Source: an uncultured Cohaesibacter sp.
GTDB lineage: Bacteria > Pseudomonadota > Alphaproteobacteria > Rhizobiales > Cohaesibacteraceae
Assembly (NCBI RefSeq): GCF_963667045.1
Contig: NZ_OY762934.1
Location: forward strand, 1,233,501-1,297,500
DNA: 64,000 nucleotides
Direction: 5' to 3'
In this document: positions 8,838 to 17,905 of the stretch, piece by piece
Numbering within the stretch: position 1 is the stretch's first letter
Layout: each line of letters starts with the position of its first letter
Notes under the pieces: generated by a model
What the model was told of the DNA's origin: nothing
Databases searched by the model: none
The model's input: only the letters and a program-made list of their open reading frames with translations
Position numbers and translations under genes: made by a program

Positions 8838-9491
8838 ATGTTTGTGACACTGCAAGCCCATGAATATCACAAATGTCCAGTTTTGATGGATCGCATGTTC
8901 AGACTCCGCAAGGAGGTTTTCGCCGACCAGCTCGAGTGGGATGTGTCCGTTGAAAATGGCTGTGAACGCGATTTCTATGACGAGAAGATGCCCGTCTATC
9001 TGGTGTGGTGCAACGAAGAGCGGACGGTACTTTATGGCTCGATGCGGCTGATGCCGACGACCGGCCCGACCTTGCTTTATGACGTCTTCCGCCGGACTTT
9101 CCCAGTCGAGCTTTCTCTGTCCGCACCGGGCATCTGGGAAGGCACCCGGATGTGTATCGATCAGGATGCGCTTGCTCGCGACTATCCTAGCATTGACCCC
9201 GGTCGTGCCTTCAGCCTGATGTTTCTGGCGCTGTGCGAATGTGCGCTCGACCATGGCATTCACACCATGATCTCCAACTATGAGCCGCAGATGAAGCTGA
9301 TCTATCGTCGTGCTGGCGTTGATGTCCATGAACTGGGCCGCGCGGATGGCTATGGCAAACGCCCGGTCTGCTGCGGCATGTTCGAGGTCTCCGACGCAGT
9401 TCTGAACCGGATGCAAACCAAGCTTGGCATCTCATCTACGCTTTATCACAAAAACGGGCGCCATCCGGACCCTGTTGAACTTGCAGCTTGA
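8838..9491 (+). CDS. luxI: LuxI-family acyl-homoserine-lactone synthase
   Basis: Autoinducer synthase of 217 residues. It makes N-acyl-homoserine lactone from S-adenosylmethionine and an acyl-ACP or acyl-CoA donor in the cytoplasm. Starting at ATG 8838, all the invariant LuxI positions fall on canonical numbering: R24, F28, W34, D45, D48, R70, F84, E101 and R104. That fixes the start even though the frame is open further upstream to 8715. GGAG at 8826-8829 gives a good ribosome site eight bases before the ATG. The acyl chain cannot be read from the sequence. It is adjacent to its cognate LuxR, with candidate operator half-sites in between. Confidence 0.94.
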   Translation: MFVTLQAHEYHKCPVLMDRMFRLRKEVFADQLEWDVSVENGCERDFYDEKMPVYLVWCNEERTVLYGSMRLMPTTGPTLLYDVFRRTFPVELSLSAPGIWEGTRMCIDQDALARDYPSIDPGRAFSLMFLALCECALDHGIHTMISNYEPQMKLIYRRAGVDVHELGRADGYGKRPVCCGMFEVSDAVLNRMQTKLGISSTLYHKNGRHPDPVELAA

Positions 9492-9738
9492 TGCCGGGAA
9501 CTCTGTTTAATCACAGATTTTCGGACCCGAATGACGGACTGAAACCCGGTTTCGAAAACACACACGAAGGAAGGGCATGAGACAGAGACAATTGCAGACA
9601 GCCATTTCTGGCCGCCCCAACCATGCAGCTCCTGTCCGGTAGCCCACATAGACAGACAATAACCTGAGGACAGCTCAGTAAAAGCAATTAAAAGAGCCAG
9701 CAGCGATGTGAAGAGGTCAAGGCCTTTTCCATAATAGC
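9492..9738. other. Intergenic region after luxI
   Basis: No gene is supported. An open frame on the minus strand (9446-9787) has no family features and overlaps the luxI end. I see no terminator directly after luxI; the first strong one is at 9839-9870. Confidence 0.45.
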
Positions 9739-9750
9739 TATAATAACAAG

Positions 9751-9870
9751 AGCATAGGTCTTTGAAATAAACAAAACTGAATGCCAACGTCCCCAGGCTT
9801 TCACAATTTTCATGTAGCTCGGTGCTACTGACAACTTGAAGCGTCGCTGTTCTCAGTGACGCTTTTTTTT
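9751..9870 (+). ncRNA. Candidate small RNA downstream of luxI
   Basis: A TATAAT box at 9739-9744 would start a transcript near 9751. It is followed by an A/U-rich 5' part, a small hairpin (GTAGC 9814-9818 with GCTAC 9824-9828), a single-stranded stretch, then the strong terminator at 9839-9870. This order of hairpin, A/U-rich linker and U-tailed terminator is typical of Hfq-dependent small RNAs. The -35 is poor, so the element could instead be the 3' end of a luxI transcript. Confidence 0.35.
9839..9870 (+). terminator. Strong Rho-independent terminator
   Basis: Eleven-pair stem (9839-9849 with 9854-9864, one G-U pair), loop TTCT, then an unbroken T-run to 9870. It ends whatever transcript comes from luxI or from the putative small RNA. 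Confidence 0.9.
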
Positions 9871-10286
9871 ATCTTTTCTCATAGAGGGCAAATTGCACCT
9901 GTCACGCAATGCTCCATCTTTGCGGCAGCAAGGCCTTCCGTATCTGGCCAGCTCTTCCCCAGCGGGGCCATTGCAGAAAAGCGAAGGTGCAGGCTACCAA
10001 TCGCCTTCAATTGCTCGGTTAGGGACGATTTTGGCCAGACTAGCCAGTCAGTCATGGACAGAATCGTAGATTTTCACGGCTCGGAAATTACAGGTTCATC
10101 CATGTTCATCAGCCGTATCTTTTGTATAATATTATCAAGAATTTGAATAAGGGCTGAAGCCTTGTCTCACAGCCCGGTCCGAGGAAGTGTATGGCGGGTG
10201 TTGCATTCCCGGTGATTGAATTCCGGTCACTTGCGAGCGTGCACTCAAGGAGAGGACAGTCTGATTGCCTATCGGGAGGATTGGGC
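9871..10286. other. Intergenic region upstream of the sugar-binding protein
   Basis: About 415 bases without a supported gene. It contains TATAAT at 10125-10130 overlapping the palindrome ATAATATTAT (10126-10135), a possible promoter for the downstream binding protein, with no convincing -35. Confidence 0.4.
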
Positions 10287-10349
10287 ATGACTGCCGGTTT
10301 CGCGCCATCCAAAAGACAAAGAATTCCAATTCGTTCGCGCTGGCAGTAA
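10287..10349 (+). CDS. Possible 20-codon upstream ORF
   Basis: ATG at 10287 is preceded, seven bases away, by the very strong Shine-Dalgarno GGGAGG (10274-10279). It opens a 20-codon frame ending TAA at 10347, rich in Arg and Lys (beginning MTAGFAPSKRQR). It sits 66 bases before the binding-protein GTG start. It may be a translated leader or may be chance. There is no family match. Confidence 0.25.
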   Translation: MTAGFAPSKRQRIPIRSRWQ

Positions 10350-10415
10350 CCTATCCGGTTTGACCGTTTGCCGGCGCGCCAAATACATCTGACTGTTTAC
10401 CCAAGGGAGGGTCCT

Positions 10416-11699
10416 GTGAAATTCAAGATGACGATTTTGGCCGCGCTTATGGCCGCCACCAGTCTTTCTGTTGCCAATGCCGCAGATCTGCGCATGTCCT
10501 GGTGGGGTGGCAACAGCCGCCACGAAGCAACCCAGAAGGCCCTGACCTTCTGCGGTGACAAGCTTGGCCACACCATCGCACCGGAATTCACATCCTGGAA
10601 CGGGCACTTGACCAAGGTAACCACCCAGTTGGCTGGTGGCACCGAAGCCGACATCATGCAGATCAACTGGCCATGGCTGCCGCTGTTCTCCAAGGACGGC
10701 AACGGCTTTGCCGATCTCAACACTTTCAAGGACATCATCGACCTTACCCAGTGGTCCGACAATGAACTGGCCTCGACCACCGTCGACGGAAAGCTTCAGG
10801 GCCTGCCGCTTTCCATCACCGGTCGCGTGCCATGGTTCAATGCGACCACCTACGAGAAGGCCGGGGTTGCCTTGCCAACAAGCTGGGATGAACTGGAAGC
10901 TGCAGCGAAAGTCTTCAAGGAAAAGCTCGGCGACGACTACTATCCTTATGAAGCCACGGGGCTTGAGTCAAAGGGCCTGGATGCGCGGGGCCTGATCATG
11001 GCCTATCTGACGCAGAAGACTGGCAAGACCATGATCGACCCGGAAACTCTCGCCCTCAACTATTCCGTTGAGGACTTCAAGGCAGGTCTCGAAATGTATG
11101 GCCGCTTTGCAGATAACGGCGTGATCGTACCGTGGAAGACCGTTGCAGCTGCTGGCGGCAACATGCCGCTGCACGAAAACCCGAAGTGGGCTGATGGTCA
11201 TATCGCTGGCACCTATCAGTGGGATACCACCTATCACAAGATCGCTGATCCCCTGAAGGAAGGCCAGGAACTGGTTCCGACCCCAATCCTGAAGAATGCC
11301 GATGCGACCAATGACGGTGTGTTCCGCAAGCCCTCCATGCTGTTCTCCATCTCCAGGCACTCCAAAAACCCGAAGGCTGCGGCTGAAGTCATGAACTGCC
11401 TGCTCAACGATACCGGAGCAGCCGAGATCCTTGGCACGACCCGCGGCATTCCGGCCTCCAAGGCTGCACTCAACTATCTGATGGAAAAAGGCGCTATCGA
11501 ACCGGTTCTGCTGAAGGCCCACAAGCTTGTTCTGGATTCCACCGGCCCGGCCATTTCCGCCTTCTTTGATCATCCGAAGATCATTGAAGTCTATGGCGAT
11601 GCGCTTGAAATGTTCGCTTATGGCGAACTGACTGCTGAAGAAGCCGCCGTTGAAATCCATGACGGCATGGCTGAAATTCTGGAAGACCTGAAGAAATAA
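10416..11699 (+). CDS. Extracellular sugar-binding protein (family 1, TogB-like)
   Basis: Periplasmic solute-binding protein of 427 residues of a carbohydrate ABC importer. The GTG start at 10416 has AAGGGAGG five bases upstream and gives a clean Sec signal peptide (KFKMTILAALMAATSLSVANA). The mature start DLRMSWWGG and the segment GGTEADIMQINWPWLPLF recall oligogalacturonide-binding TogB proteins; that assignment is from memory of the family and is tentative. No permease or ATPase gene flanks it, so it is an orphan binding protein that may serve a remote transporter or a chemoreceptor. A strong terminator follows. Confidence 0.85.
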   Translation: MKFKMTILAALMAATSLSVANAADLRMSWWGGNSRHEATQKALTFCGDKLGHTIAPEFTSWNGHLTKVTTQLAGGTEADIMQINWPWLPLFSKDGNGFADLNTFKDIIDLTQWSDNELASTTVDGKLQGLPLSITGRVPWFNATTYEKAGVALPTSWDELEAAAKVFKEKLGDDYYPYEATGLESKGLDARGLIMAYLTQKTGKTMIDPETLALNYSVEDFKAGLEMYGRFADNGVIVPWKTVAAAGGNMPLHENPKWADGHIAGTYQWDTTYHKIADPLKEGQELVPTPILKNADATNDGVFRKPSMLFSISRHSKNPKAAAEVMNCLLNDTGAAEILGTTRGIPASKAALNYLMEKGAIEPVLLKAHKLVLDSTGPAISAFFDHPKIIEVYGDALEMFAYGELTAEEAAVEIHDGMAEILEDLKK

Positions 11700-11744
11700 T
11701 GCGCCTCCGGGGAGCCCCTCCCCTGAACGCAACACAGAAACAGC

Positions 11745-11782
11745 CAAGGCCCGGCAGTCATCCTGCCGGGCCTTGTCCCATT
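11745..11782 (+). terminator. Rho-independent terminator after the sugar-binding protein
   Basis: Perfect 13-base stem (11745-11757 with 11763-11775), loop TCATC, then TCCCATTTT. The U-run is interrupted, but the stem is very strong. It lies 46 bases after the stop and may also serve the convergent minus-strand gene. Confidence 0.8.
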
Positions 11783-11810
11783 TTAATGATTGGCCAGCTC
11801 ACCGATCGGA

Positions 11811-12695
11811 TCAATCGATAAACAGCTTTCTGGCGCTGCGGGTGAGCGACTTCAACCGGTCGGGATTCTGGCTTTGCGGATAGAGCAGCTTGTAGTCCTG
11901 CTTCTGCATATATTCGATGCTTGAGGTCAGGAGACTGCGGGAAATCTTCCCCACCGCGCGGAAGTCGGCAATGGTGCGCATGATCGGTTTCAAGGTCTGG
12001 CGGGTTGCCAGCGCTTCAAAGAAGCTCTCGTCTTCGCTCTTCTGCATGGCACTGAAGAGATTGATGTCGCGTGGCCGGTGGGCATCGGAGCCAAAGCTGC
12101 GCCCTACCCCGGCGGGAACCAGCGCTTCCGGGAAGCGGGCGGTCTTTTCCAGTTGAACCTTGAACTTCGTTCTCGGCAGCGCATCCAGAGGCACTTCAAG
12201 AAACGAGCCGTTCGACATTTCGATATAGTCGAAATGGGGCAACAGGGCGCAGGTCTTTTCCAGCCCCAAACCGGTGACAATGCCTGTGGTGCTCGGCGAG
12301 AAGGGATGCGGCAGGATGGTGATGCACTCGTCGGACTGCAAGGTAATCGCGTCATGGATGGACCACGAGAAGGCGGGAAACTCTTCCAGAACATGCACCA
12401 GCGCCTGACGGCTCGGACACAACTGGATCACTTCGACCCCTTCCCGCGAGATATTCTCGACACCCGGCACCACATGCAGCGACAGGTCATGATGGCGGAC
12501 CATGTCGCACAGGAAGTCATAGGCCTCCAACGGCTTCTTGTAGGCATGTTCGGTCGAACACAGGCCATGGAGATGCCTCACTCGCTGGGCAAGATGGATT
12601 GCGATCCGCCTGCGTCGTGCATGATTGCGCCGAAAGACATTGGCATGAAAATGCGTGTCGATCACAACAGAGCTGTCCGGCTCACAAACGCCCAT
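11811..12695 (-). CDS. PHP-domain metal-dependent phosphoesterase
   Basis: PHP-superfamily protein of 294 residues. The metal-ligand motifs appear in order: DTHFHAN near residues 13-19, STEHA near 47-51, PGVEN near 77-81, a central HPFSP, and FGSDAHRPRD near 223-232. They are consistent with a trinuclear metal centre and phosphoester or nucleotide hydrolysis in the cytoplasm. The exact substrate is unknown. The upstream sequence has an AGGAG-type ribosome site before ATG 12695. The phosphatidyltransferase gene lies 203 bases upstream on the same strand; co-transcription is possible but not clear. Confidence 0.8.
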   Translation of the reverse strand: MGVCEPDSSVVIDTHFHANVFRRNHARRRRIAIHLAQRVRHLHGLCSTEHAYKKPLEAYDFLCDMVRHHDLSLHVVPGVENISREGVEVIQLCPSRQALVHVLEEFPAFSWSIHDAITLQSDECITILPHPFSPSTTGIVTGLGLEKTCALLPHFDYIEMSNGSFLEVPLDALPRTKFKVQLEKTARFPEALVPAGVGRSFGSDAHRPRDINLFSAMQKSEDESFFEALATRQTLKPIMRTIADFRAVGKISRSLLTSSIEYMQKQDYKLLYPQSQNPDRLKSLTRSARKLFID

Positions 12696-12898
12696 TCAAG
12701 GCGGCTCCTCTCCTCATGGCATGCCCTCACTACGGTGTCAGCCTTGCAGAAGGCATCGGTCTTGCCAGCAGATCGTGCGGCTGCGCGATTGCTCTGCCGC
12801 GACCTCGCCGCCTGACTGCTTCGTTGGGCAATTCTAGCAATAGCACTCGTTGGACACCAGACTTTTCGCATGACATGCAGCGGCGCGCCCCCTCTTCG

Positions 12899-13492
12899 TC
12901 ATCGCATGCCTTTGAAGACCAGCCGGAAAAGGGCGAAGAAATAGACCAGATAATAGGCCAGAAACAACAAGGCAAAGGCGTTGATCAGGAGGCTGTTCTG
13001 AACGTAGAGCGCCACGATATAGATGATGAAGTAGAGATATTTGACCCTCAGGATAAAGGGCATTCGCACCCCGACAAGATTGCAAATGACCATCAGATAG
13101 ACGGTGTGACCGTAAAAGAAGGCAAACAGAATGTTGGCCAGTATGTCTGCATCGAGCCAAAAGATGGCCCCGAGAGCCACGAGCACCACGCCAAACTGGT
13201 CGGTGAAAATGTCAACCAGCGATCCGCCCGCACTGTCTTCCCGGTTCAGCCGGGCCAGAGGCCCATCAAGCCCGTCCATAAGGACGTAGAGCACGAACCC
13301 TGCCGCAGCCAGGTTCCAATAGTCGGCGGGCATGATGACCGCAAAGGTCGCAAACAGGCCGCCAACGAAACTGAGCATCGTCGGGGTCACACCTTTGGCG
13401 GCAAGAAAGCGCACGAGCGGCCGAAAGAGCAGATCTCTTTTCGCCGCAAAAGCGGCCTGCTTCTCGCCCTCTCCCTTATTGAAATAATCCAA
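12899..13492 (-). CDS. CDP-alcohol phosphatidyltransferase family protein
   Basis: Integral membrane enzyme of 197 residues that joins a CDP-activated lipid or alcohol to an alcohol acceptor with release of CMP. The full catalytic signature is present: D73-x2-D76-G77-x2-A80-R81-x8-G90-x3-D94-x3-D98. About five or six hydrophobic segments surround it. This family includes phosphatidylglycerophosphate, phosphatidylserine and phosphatidylinositol-type synthases; the acceptor cannot be told here. It has a long non-coding leader of about 430 bases shared with the divergent DUF2062 gene. Confidence 0.85.
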   Translation of the reverse strand: MDYFNKGEGEKQAAFAAKRDLLFRPLVRFLAAKGVTPTMLSFVGGLFATFAVIMPADYWNLAAAGFVLYVLMDGLDGPLARLNREDSAGGSLVDIFTDQFGVVLVALGAIFWLDADILANILFAFFYGHTVYLMVICNLVGVRMPFILRVKYLYFIIYIVALYVQNSLLINAFALLFLAYYLVYFFALFRLVFKGMR

Positions 13493-13920
13493 ACTGTTTC
13501 CACCTGATCTTGTGTGTTGTCACTTATAACAGAAACTGAAATCTCATGCTTCGATTACCTGCCTTTTAACCTTTTCGGCCGGTGATAACAGAAACAATGC
13601 AGAAATATTCACCATTTGACCCAGTCTCCCGGAAAAGAGATTGCAAGCATTCCAAATGGGGCTTAAACCCTAAGTCGGAGGACTTCCAAGGTGCTGGCCT
13701 TGAAATGGCCCTTTTCTGGAGAGACAATTGGTTCTATATCGTTTGATATAGTGTGTCCCTTCTTGGAACCGAGACATAAAAAGCAAAATTATTTTTTGTC
13801 TTTTAAAGGAAAATAGTGACTTTCTGTGCTATGCAGAAACGCGCCTCACGGGTCGTGAGGAACAGCTCCATAGCCAGTGGCACTTCGGTTTTGTAAACAA
13901 GAAGAAAGAGACGAGAAACC
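13493..13920. other. Divergent intergenic region with two hairpins
   Basis: About 430 bases between divergent membrane-protein genes, with no coding sequence seen. It contains two perfect seven-base inverted repeats: CTATATC/GATATAG with loop GTTT at 13734-13751, and CCTCACG/CGTGAGG with loop GGT at 13844-13860. The second lies 60 bases before the DUF2062 start, within its probable leader. Confidence 0.5.
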
Positions 13921-14529
13921 GTGATTTTTGGTCGGAAGAACAAACCCAAACTTGCTGAACGTGTCCGTATTTTCCTTTGGCCACGTCGAAGTTGGAAGCG
14001 CTCGGGTGTGTATTATATCAAGCGTGTTCTGCGCCTGACCGGCTCTCCCTATGCCATCGCGGCCGGGGTTGCCTCAGGGGTGTTTGCCTCCTTCACGCCA
14101 TTCCTCGGATTTCATTTTATCATCGCTTGGGCTATTGCCTTCGCCATCGGCGGCAATCTATTGGCTGCTGCGGTTGGAACGGCCGTAGGCAATCCGCTTT
14201 CGTTCCCCTTCATCTGGAGTGCCACCTACTCCACTGGCTGCATGATCCTTGGTCAGCCAATCCTGCACCATAAGCTCCATGCCCTGAAGCACGGCCTGCT
14301 GTCGCAGTCGCTTTCGGCCATTCTGCCGACCATCAAGATCATGGCAGTTGGCGCGATCCCTGTGGGCATCGCCGTTTCCCTGCTCTTCTATTATCTGACC
14401 CGTCAGGCCGCCCGCTCCTACCAGCATCGGCGGAAGGCCCATCTGGCAGAGAAAGCTTACGAGGCCGGGCGCTGGCGTCAGGAACTGGCAGAGCATTCGG
14501 ACATGACCTCCAAGGCCACCAGCAACTAG
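13921..14529 (+). CDS. DUF2062 domain membrane protein
   Basis: Protein of 202 residues with the DUF2062 core (GSPYAIAAGVASGVFASFTP, then a glycine-rich hydrophobic hairpin and AVGNPLSFPFIW). Three hydrophobic segments lie at roughly 45-65, 68-90 and 135-160, followed by a charged cytoplasmic-type C-terminus. DUF2062 proteins are small inner-membrane proteins, often beside lipid or glycosyl-transfer genes; their biochemical role is not established. The start is GTG at 13921, preceded by a purine-rich AGAAAGAGACGAGAAA. It is divergent from the CDP-alcohol phosphatidyltransferase, which supports a loose envelope-lipid context. Confidence 0.82.
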   Translation: MIFGRKNKPKLAERVRIFLWPRRSWKRSGVYYIKRVLRLTGSPYAIAAGVASGVFASFTPFLGFHFIIAWAIAFAIGGNLLAAAVGTAVGNPLSFPFIWSATYSTGCMILGQPILHHKLHALKHGLLSQSLSAILPTIKIMAVGAIPVGIAVSLLFYYLTRQAARSYQHRRKAHLAEKAYEAGRWRQELAEHSDMTSKATSN

Positions 14530-14677
14530 CTTTCACCATTTTATCCGGTTGGCAAAACACGCCTGCACGCGGACGCGCTGCCTTGTCGTGGCCGTTCGGC
14601 CTTTTCGGCAGAAAAATGCGAGCTGACGACCATCAGCCCGCATGGCTTTTCCTTGAAAGGGGAAAGAATGCCGGGGA

Positions 14678-15667
14678 TCACTTTGCCTTGTGCGGGCCAG
14701 TCCCTGCATCGACCATGGTTGCCTTGATGAAGGCAATCGACTCATCGAGCTTTGTGCTCTCCCAGTCATTCAGCACAACCGGCACCTGTTTGATGATGCC
14801 TTCCCGGCCGATGATGCACGGCATGCTCAGCGCAACATCGCCGTCGTGGCCGTACTGGCCGCGCAGCGTCGTGCAAGCCGGATAGATGCTGCGCTCGTCG
14901 AGCAGCACTGCCTTGGCCATGGTGATGGCTGCCTGAGCCACACCGGCGTTGGTCCAGCCCTTGCCGTTCAGCACCTCATAGGCCGCAGAGACAATGCTGG
15001 TCTTGACCAGTTCGGGGCTGGAGATGTCCTTGCTGGCGGAAAGATAATCATCCAACTCGGCAAACGGGATGCCACCAACGCTGACATGGCTGAGCACCGG
15101 AAAGGCCGTGCTGCCATGCTCGCCCATCATGTAACCGGAGACCGACTTGGGGTCGATAGCGTAGGTATCGGCGATCAGCTTACGCAGCCGTGCGGAATCC
15201 AGCATTGTGCCCGTGCCAAAGACCCGACCCTTCGGGTAACCGAACTCGTTTTCCGCGATATAGACCATGGTGTCGAGCGGGTTGGTGATGAGGATGACGA
15301 TGGCCTCTTTGGTATATTGGGTAATCCCCGTCATCACCTGCCGGATGACCTCGCAGTTGGACTTGGTCAGCAGGGTGCGATCCGGTTCGGCCTTGGGATT
15401 GTCCGGATCAGGCAGAACGCTGCCGCCAGCGGCGATGACAATCACGTCAGCATCGGCGCACTGTTCATAGCCGCCAGCCTTGACGTCGACATTGTTCATG
15501 TAGGTCAGGGCCGTCGCCTGGGCCTGATCCAGCGCCTCGCCATAGGCGACGTTCTGCAGAATATCAATGACGCCGATTTCGGCAAACAATCCCGTCTTCA
15601 TGGCATCCGCCAGCACGTAGGACCCCACGTGGCCGACGCCAACAACAACCAGTTTATTCTTGTTCAT
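14678..15667 (-). CDS. L-lactate/2-hydroxyacid dehydrogenase (LDH/MDH family, HicDH-like)
   Basis: NAD-dependent L-2-hydroxyacid dehydrogenase of 329 residues that interconverts a 2-oxoacid and an L-2-hydroxyacid. It shows the Rossmann motif GVGHVGS (10-16), the catalytic-loop arginine R97, D157 and the substrate-carboxylate R160 in GTGTMLDSARLR, and the proton-acceptor H184 in GEHGS. The long substrate loop (SVLPDPDNPKAEPDR) and the VLNGKGWT segment resemble L-2-hydroxyisocaproate dehydrogenases more than classical LDH, so a branched or bulky 2-oxoacid is possible. ATG 15667 is chosen because the family N-terminus begins MNKNKLVVVG and an AAGAGAAAG site precedes it. Confidence 0.88.
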   Translation of the reverse strand: MNKNKLVVVGVGHVGSYVLADAMKTGLFAEIGVIDILQNVAYGEALDQAQATALTYMNNVDVKAGGYEQCADADVIVIAAGGSVLPDPDNPKAEPDRTLLTKSNCEVIRQVMTGITQYTKEAIVILITNPLDTMVYIAENEFGYPKGRVFGTGTMLDSARLRKLIADTYAIDPKSVSGYMMGEHGSTAFPVLSHVSVGGIPFAELDDYLSASKDISSPELVKTSIVSAAYEVLNGKGWTNAGVAQAAITMAKAVLLDERSIYPACTTLRGQYGHDGDVALSMPCIIGREGIIKQVPVVLNDWESTKLDESIAFIKATMVDAGTGPHKAK

Positions 15668-16052
15668 GTCTTTCTCTTCATTCTGATCCACTCGTCCGAA
15701 GGGGCGGGCAAGGGCAAATGAACATCTCCCATGAGCGTGGCCTTGTGACCGATCCGGGGATTGGCAACACAATAACGGTCAAACATCCGATGATCCGGGC
15801 CTGAGCCGAGCGCTCTCCAAAAGGGAAACGAACCGTCAGAAAGACCCGCAGAGGCAGGAAGACACGCCAGCGAGGGAGGCATTCAAGTCAATTTGATCAA
15901 GAATGAGCATAGACTATTCTGCCGCCGGTCTCCAACCTTTCGATCATGGGCAATGCTGCATGGCGGGATTGCAGGAAATGACCAGCGAAAGGCAGACCTG
16001 CCCGCCGGTTGCAGGCGTTCCCTGTCCTTGCGACCGAGGAGGAGCGCGCAGC
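15668..16052. other. Intergenic region upstream of the dehydrogenase
   Basis: About 385 bases between two minus-strand genes. I see no supported gene, hairpin-plus-T terminator or repeat. It separates the dehydrogenase from the nucleoside operon, so the dehydrogenase probably has its own promoter here. Confidence 0.4.
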
Positions 16053-16934
16053 TCAGAGCGCACCAACCTCGCGCAACACGGCGGCGATTTCTGCGCGGGC
16101 ATTTTCGCCCAGAGGCGTTTGCGGGGCAACCGGGTTGCCAACCTTGAAGCCCTGCAGATCGAGCGCGGCCTTGATGCAGCCGGCAATGGAATATTTGGCA
16201 AAGATCTCGTTGATCCGCCAGAGCGGCCGCTGCAGGTCCATGGCCTTTTCCCAGTCGCCCTTCTGGGCGGCTTCATAAAGAGCGATGCTCTGCTTGGGCA
16301 CGATGCAGGCCGGGCCAGCCATCCAGCCAACACCGCCAATCATCATCACACAGGCCGGAATATGGGCGGAGGCGGAGAAAACCTCCATGCGGCCACGAGT
16401 GCGCTCGATGATGGAGAGCAACCGACCGGTGTTGGTGGAGGCGTCCTTGATGTAACGGATATTCTCGATATGGCTCAGCCGTTCGATGACCGGCAGCGTC
16501 AGATCAGACCGCTGGAACTGCGGGTTTGTATAGAGTACCACCGGCTTGCCGTCGGCGGCCTTGGCGATTTCGGTAAAATAGCTCTCGACACCCGCTTCGC
16601 TCACCGGGAAATAGGCTTCCAGAATGGCGAGGATGCCATCCGCTCCGGCGTTGATCATATGGCGGGTCTGGGCGACGGCGTCGGCCGTCGAGGTCGAGGC
16701 GACCCCGGCGATGACAGGCACCCTGCCCCTTGCCGCCTTGATGACGGTATCAACCACCGCGTTGCGCTGGTCCTGCGAGAGATAGGCGAACTCTCCGGTG
16801 CTGCCGAGCGGGGTCAACCCATGCACCCCGGCATCAATCAGATGGTCCACCAGATCAGTCAGAACGCCCTTCATCACCACGCCGTCAGGGGTGACCGGTG
16901 AGACGAGATAGGGAAAGACACCGCGAAAAGACAT
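16053..16934 (-). CDS. Dihydrodipicolinate synthase/N-acetylneuraminate lyase family protein
   Basis: Class I pyruvate-type aldolase or lyase of 293 residues with a DapA-like barrel. It has the GSTGE motif at 44-48, the conserved tyrosine Y135 (LYTNP) and the Schiff-base lysine K163 (YIKDAS). It is the last gene of the nucleoside operon, 62 bases after ribokinase. Because its neighbours are catabolic, a role in cleaving or making a 2-oxo sugar acid seems likelier than lysine synthesis, but this is inference. ATG 16934 is preceded by GAGGAG at good spacing; an in-frame ATG 24 bases upstream is less likely. Confidence 0.85.
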   Translation of the reverse strand: MSFRGVFPYLVSPVTPDGVVMKGVLTDLVDHLIDAGVHGLTPLGSTGEFAYLSQDQRNAVVDTVIKAARGRVPVIAGVASTSTADAVAQTRHMINAGADGILAILEAYFPVSEAGVESYFTEIAKAADGKPVVLYTNPQFQRSDLTLPVIERLSHIENIRYIKDASTNTGRLLSIIERTRGRMEVFSASAHIPACVMMIGGVGWMAGPACIVPKQSIALYEAAQKGDWEKAMDLQRPLWRINEIFAKYSIAGCIKAALDLQGFKVGNPVAPQTPLGENARAEIAAVLREVGAL

Positions 16935-16996
16935 GATCGAACTCCTCTCAAAGGGCATGACCGAACCCGATGCACAGATCGGGTCCGCATCACCCT

Positions 16997-17881
16997 CTAT
17001 TCAATTTCTGATGCAAGCGGGATGGACGGTTGGGCGCCATTCTTGCAACAGGCCAGACTTGCAGCCTTCACCGCCATTTTGGTTGCAGCGACAGGATCGG
17101 CACCACCGGCCAGCATCTTGCAGAAATAGCCGCAGAAGGTGTCGCCTGCGCCGGTCGTGTCGACAACGGTCTCCAGCTTCTGCGACGGCACGACCACAGG
17201 CTCCCTGCCCGGCTCGACCACCATGGCCCCGTCGGCCCCAAGGGTGACGATCAGCAGGCGGTTGTTCTCATCGGCAAAGGCTCTGGCTCTCTCTGCCCTC
17301 GGGCCTGTGCCCGGCATCAGGGCGTCAAACTCGGTTTCATTCGAGATGACCACATCCACCTTGCTGGCAAGGGCAATATAGTCGGTCTGGAACGGCGCGG
17401 TATTGAGCACGCTTTTCGCCCCGGCGCTTTTGGCCAGATCAATGGCCTTGTCGATGGCTGCAAGGGGAATTTCCTGCTGCAGCAGCAGGATGTCGCCTTT
17501 GGACAGGTCGGCCAGTGTCGCCTCGGCGGTTGCAACCGAAACCTCACCATTGGCTCCCTTGACGATGGCGATGGTGTTCTCGCCACTGTCCTCGACCTGA
17601 ATGAAGGCAAGGCCGGTGCTTTCGCTGCAAACCCCGGTGCGGGACAGATCCACCCCGGCGTCCTTCAGAAGCGCCAGCGCCAGATCGGCGTGGCTGTCGG
17701 CCCCGGTGAGGCCAACCATGCGCACATCCCCTCCGGCACGCCGCACGGCAAGGGCCTGATTGGCGCCCTTGCCACCGGCAGACATGGCAAAGCCCTTGGT
17801 GGGGATGGTCTCGCCGGGGCGCGGGAAGTCTGCAACCCGGATCACCATGTCGAGATTTATGGATCCGAAAACCGTAATCAT
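16997..17881 (-). CDS. rbsK: Ribokinase
   Basis: PfkB-family sugar kinase of 294 residues, best read as ribokinase (ribose + ATP to ribose 5-phosphate). It shows the N-terminal [11 protein letters not shown] strand, the ribose-binding GGKGANQA motif at about 36-43, and the anion-hole/catalytic-base motif DTTGAGDTF near 241-249. It follows the DppF-type ATPase gene by 24 bases. With two nucleoside hydrolases upstream in the same operon, it would trap the ribose released from nucleosides. It is one to two percent shorter than typical RbsK, with no missing motif. Confidence 0.9.
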   Translation of the reverse strand: MITVFGSINLDMVIRVADFPRPGETIPTKGFAMSAGGKGANQALAVRRAGGDVRMVGLTGADSHADLALALLKDAGVDLSRTGVCSESTGLAFIQVEDSGENTIAIVKGANGEVSVATAEATLADLSKGDILLLQQEIPLAAIDKAIDLAKSAGAKSVLNTAPFQTDYIALASKVDVVISNETEFDALMPGTGPRAERARAFADENNRLLIVTLGADGAMVVEPGREPVVVPSQKLETVVDTTGAGDTFCGYFCKMLAGGADPVAATKMAVKAASLACCKNGAQPSIPLASEIE

Positions 17882-17905
17882 CTGCGATGTTCCCTTTCTT
17901 CCGCC

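Noticed and set aside
9446-9787. 113-codon minus-strand frame after luxI
   Set aside because: It overlaps the luxI end, has no support from motifs, and crosses the putative small-RNA promoter.
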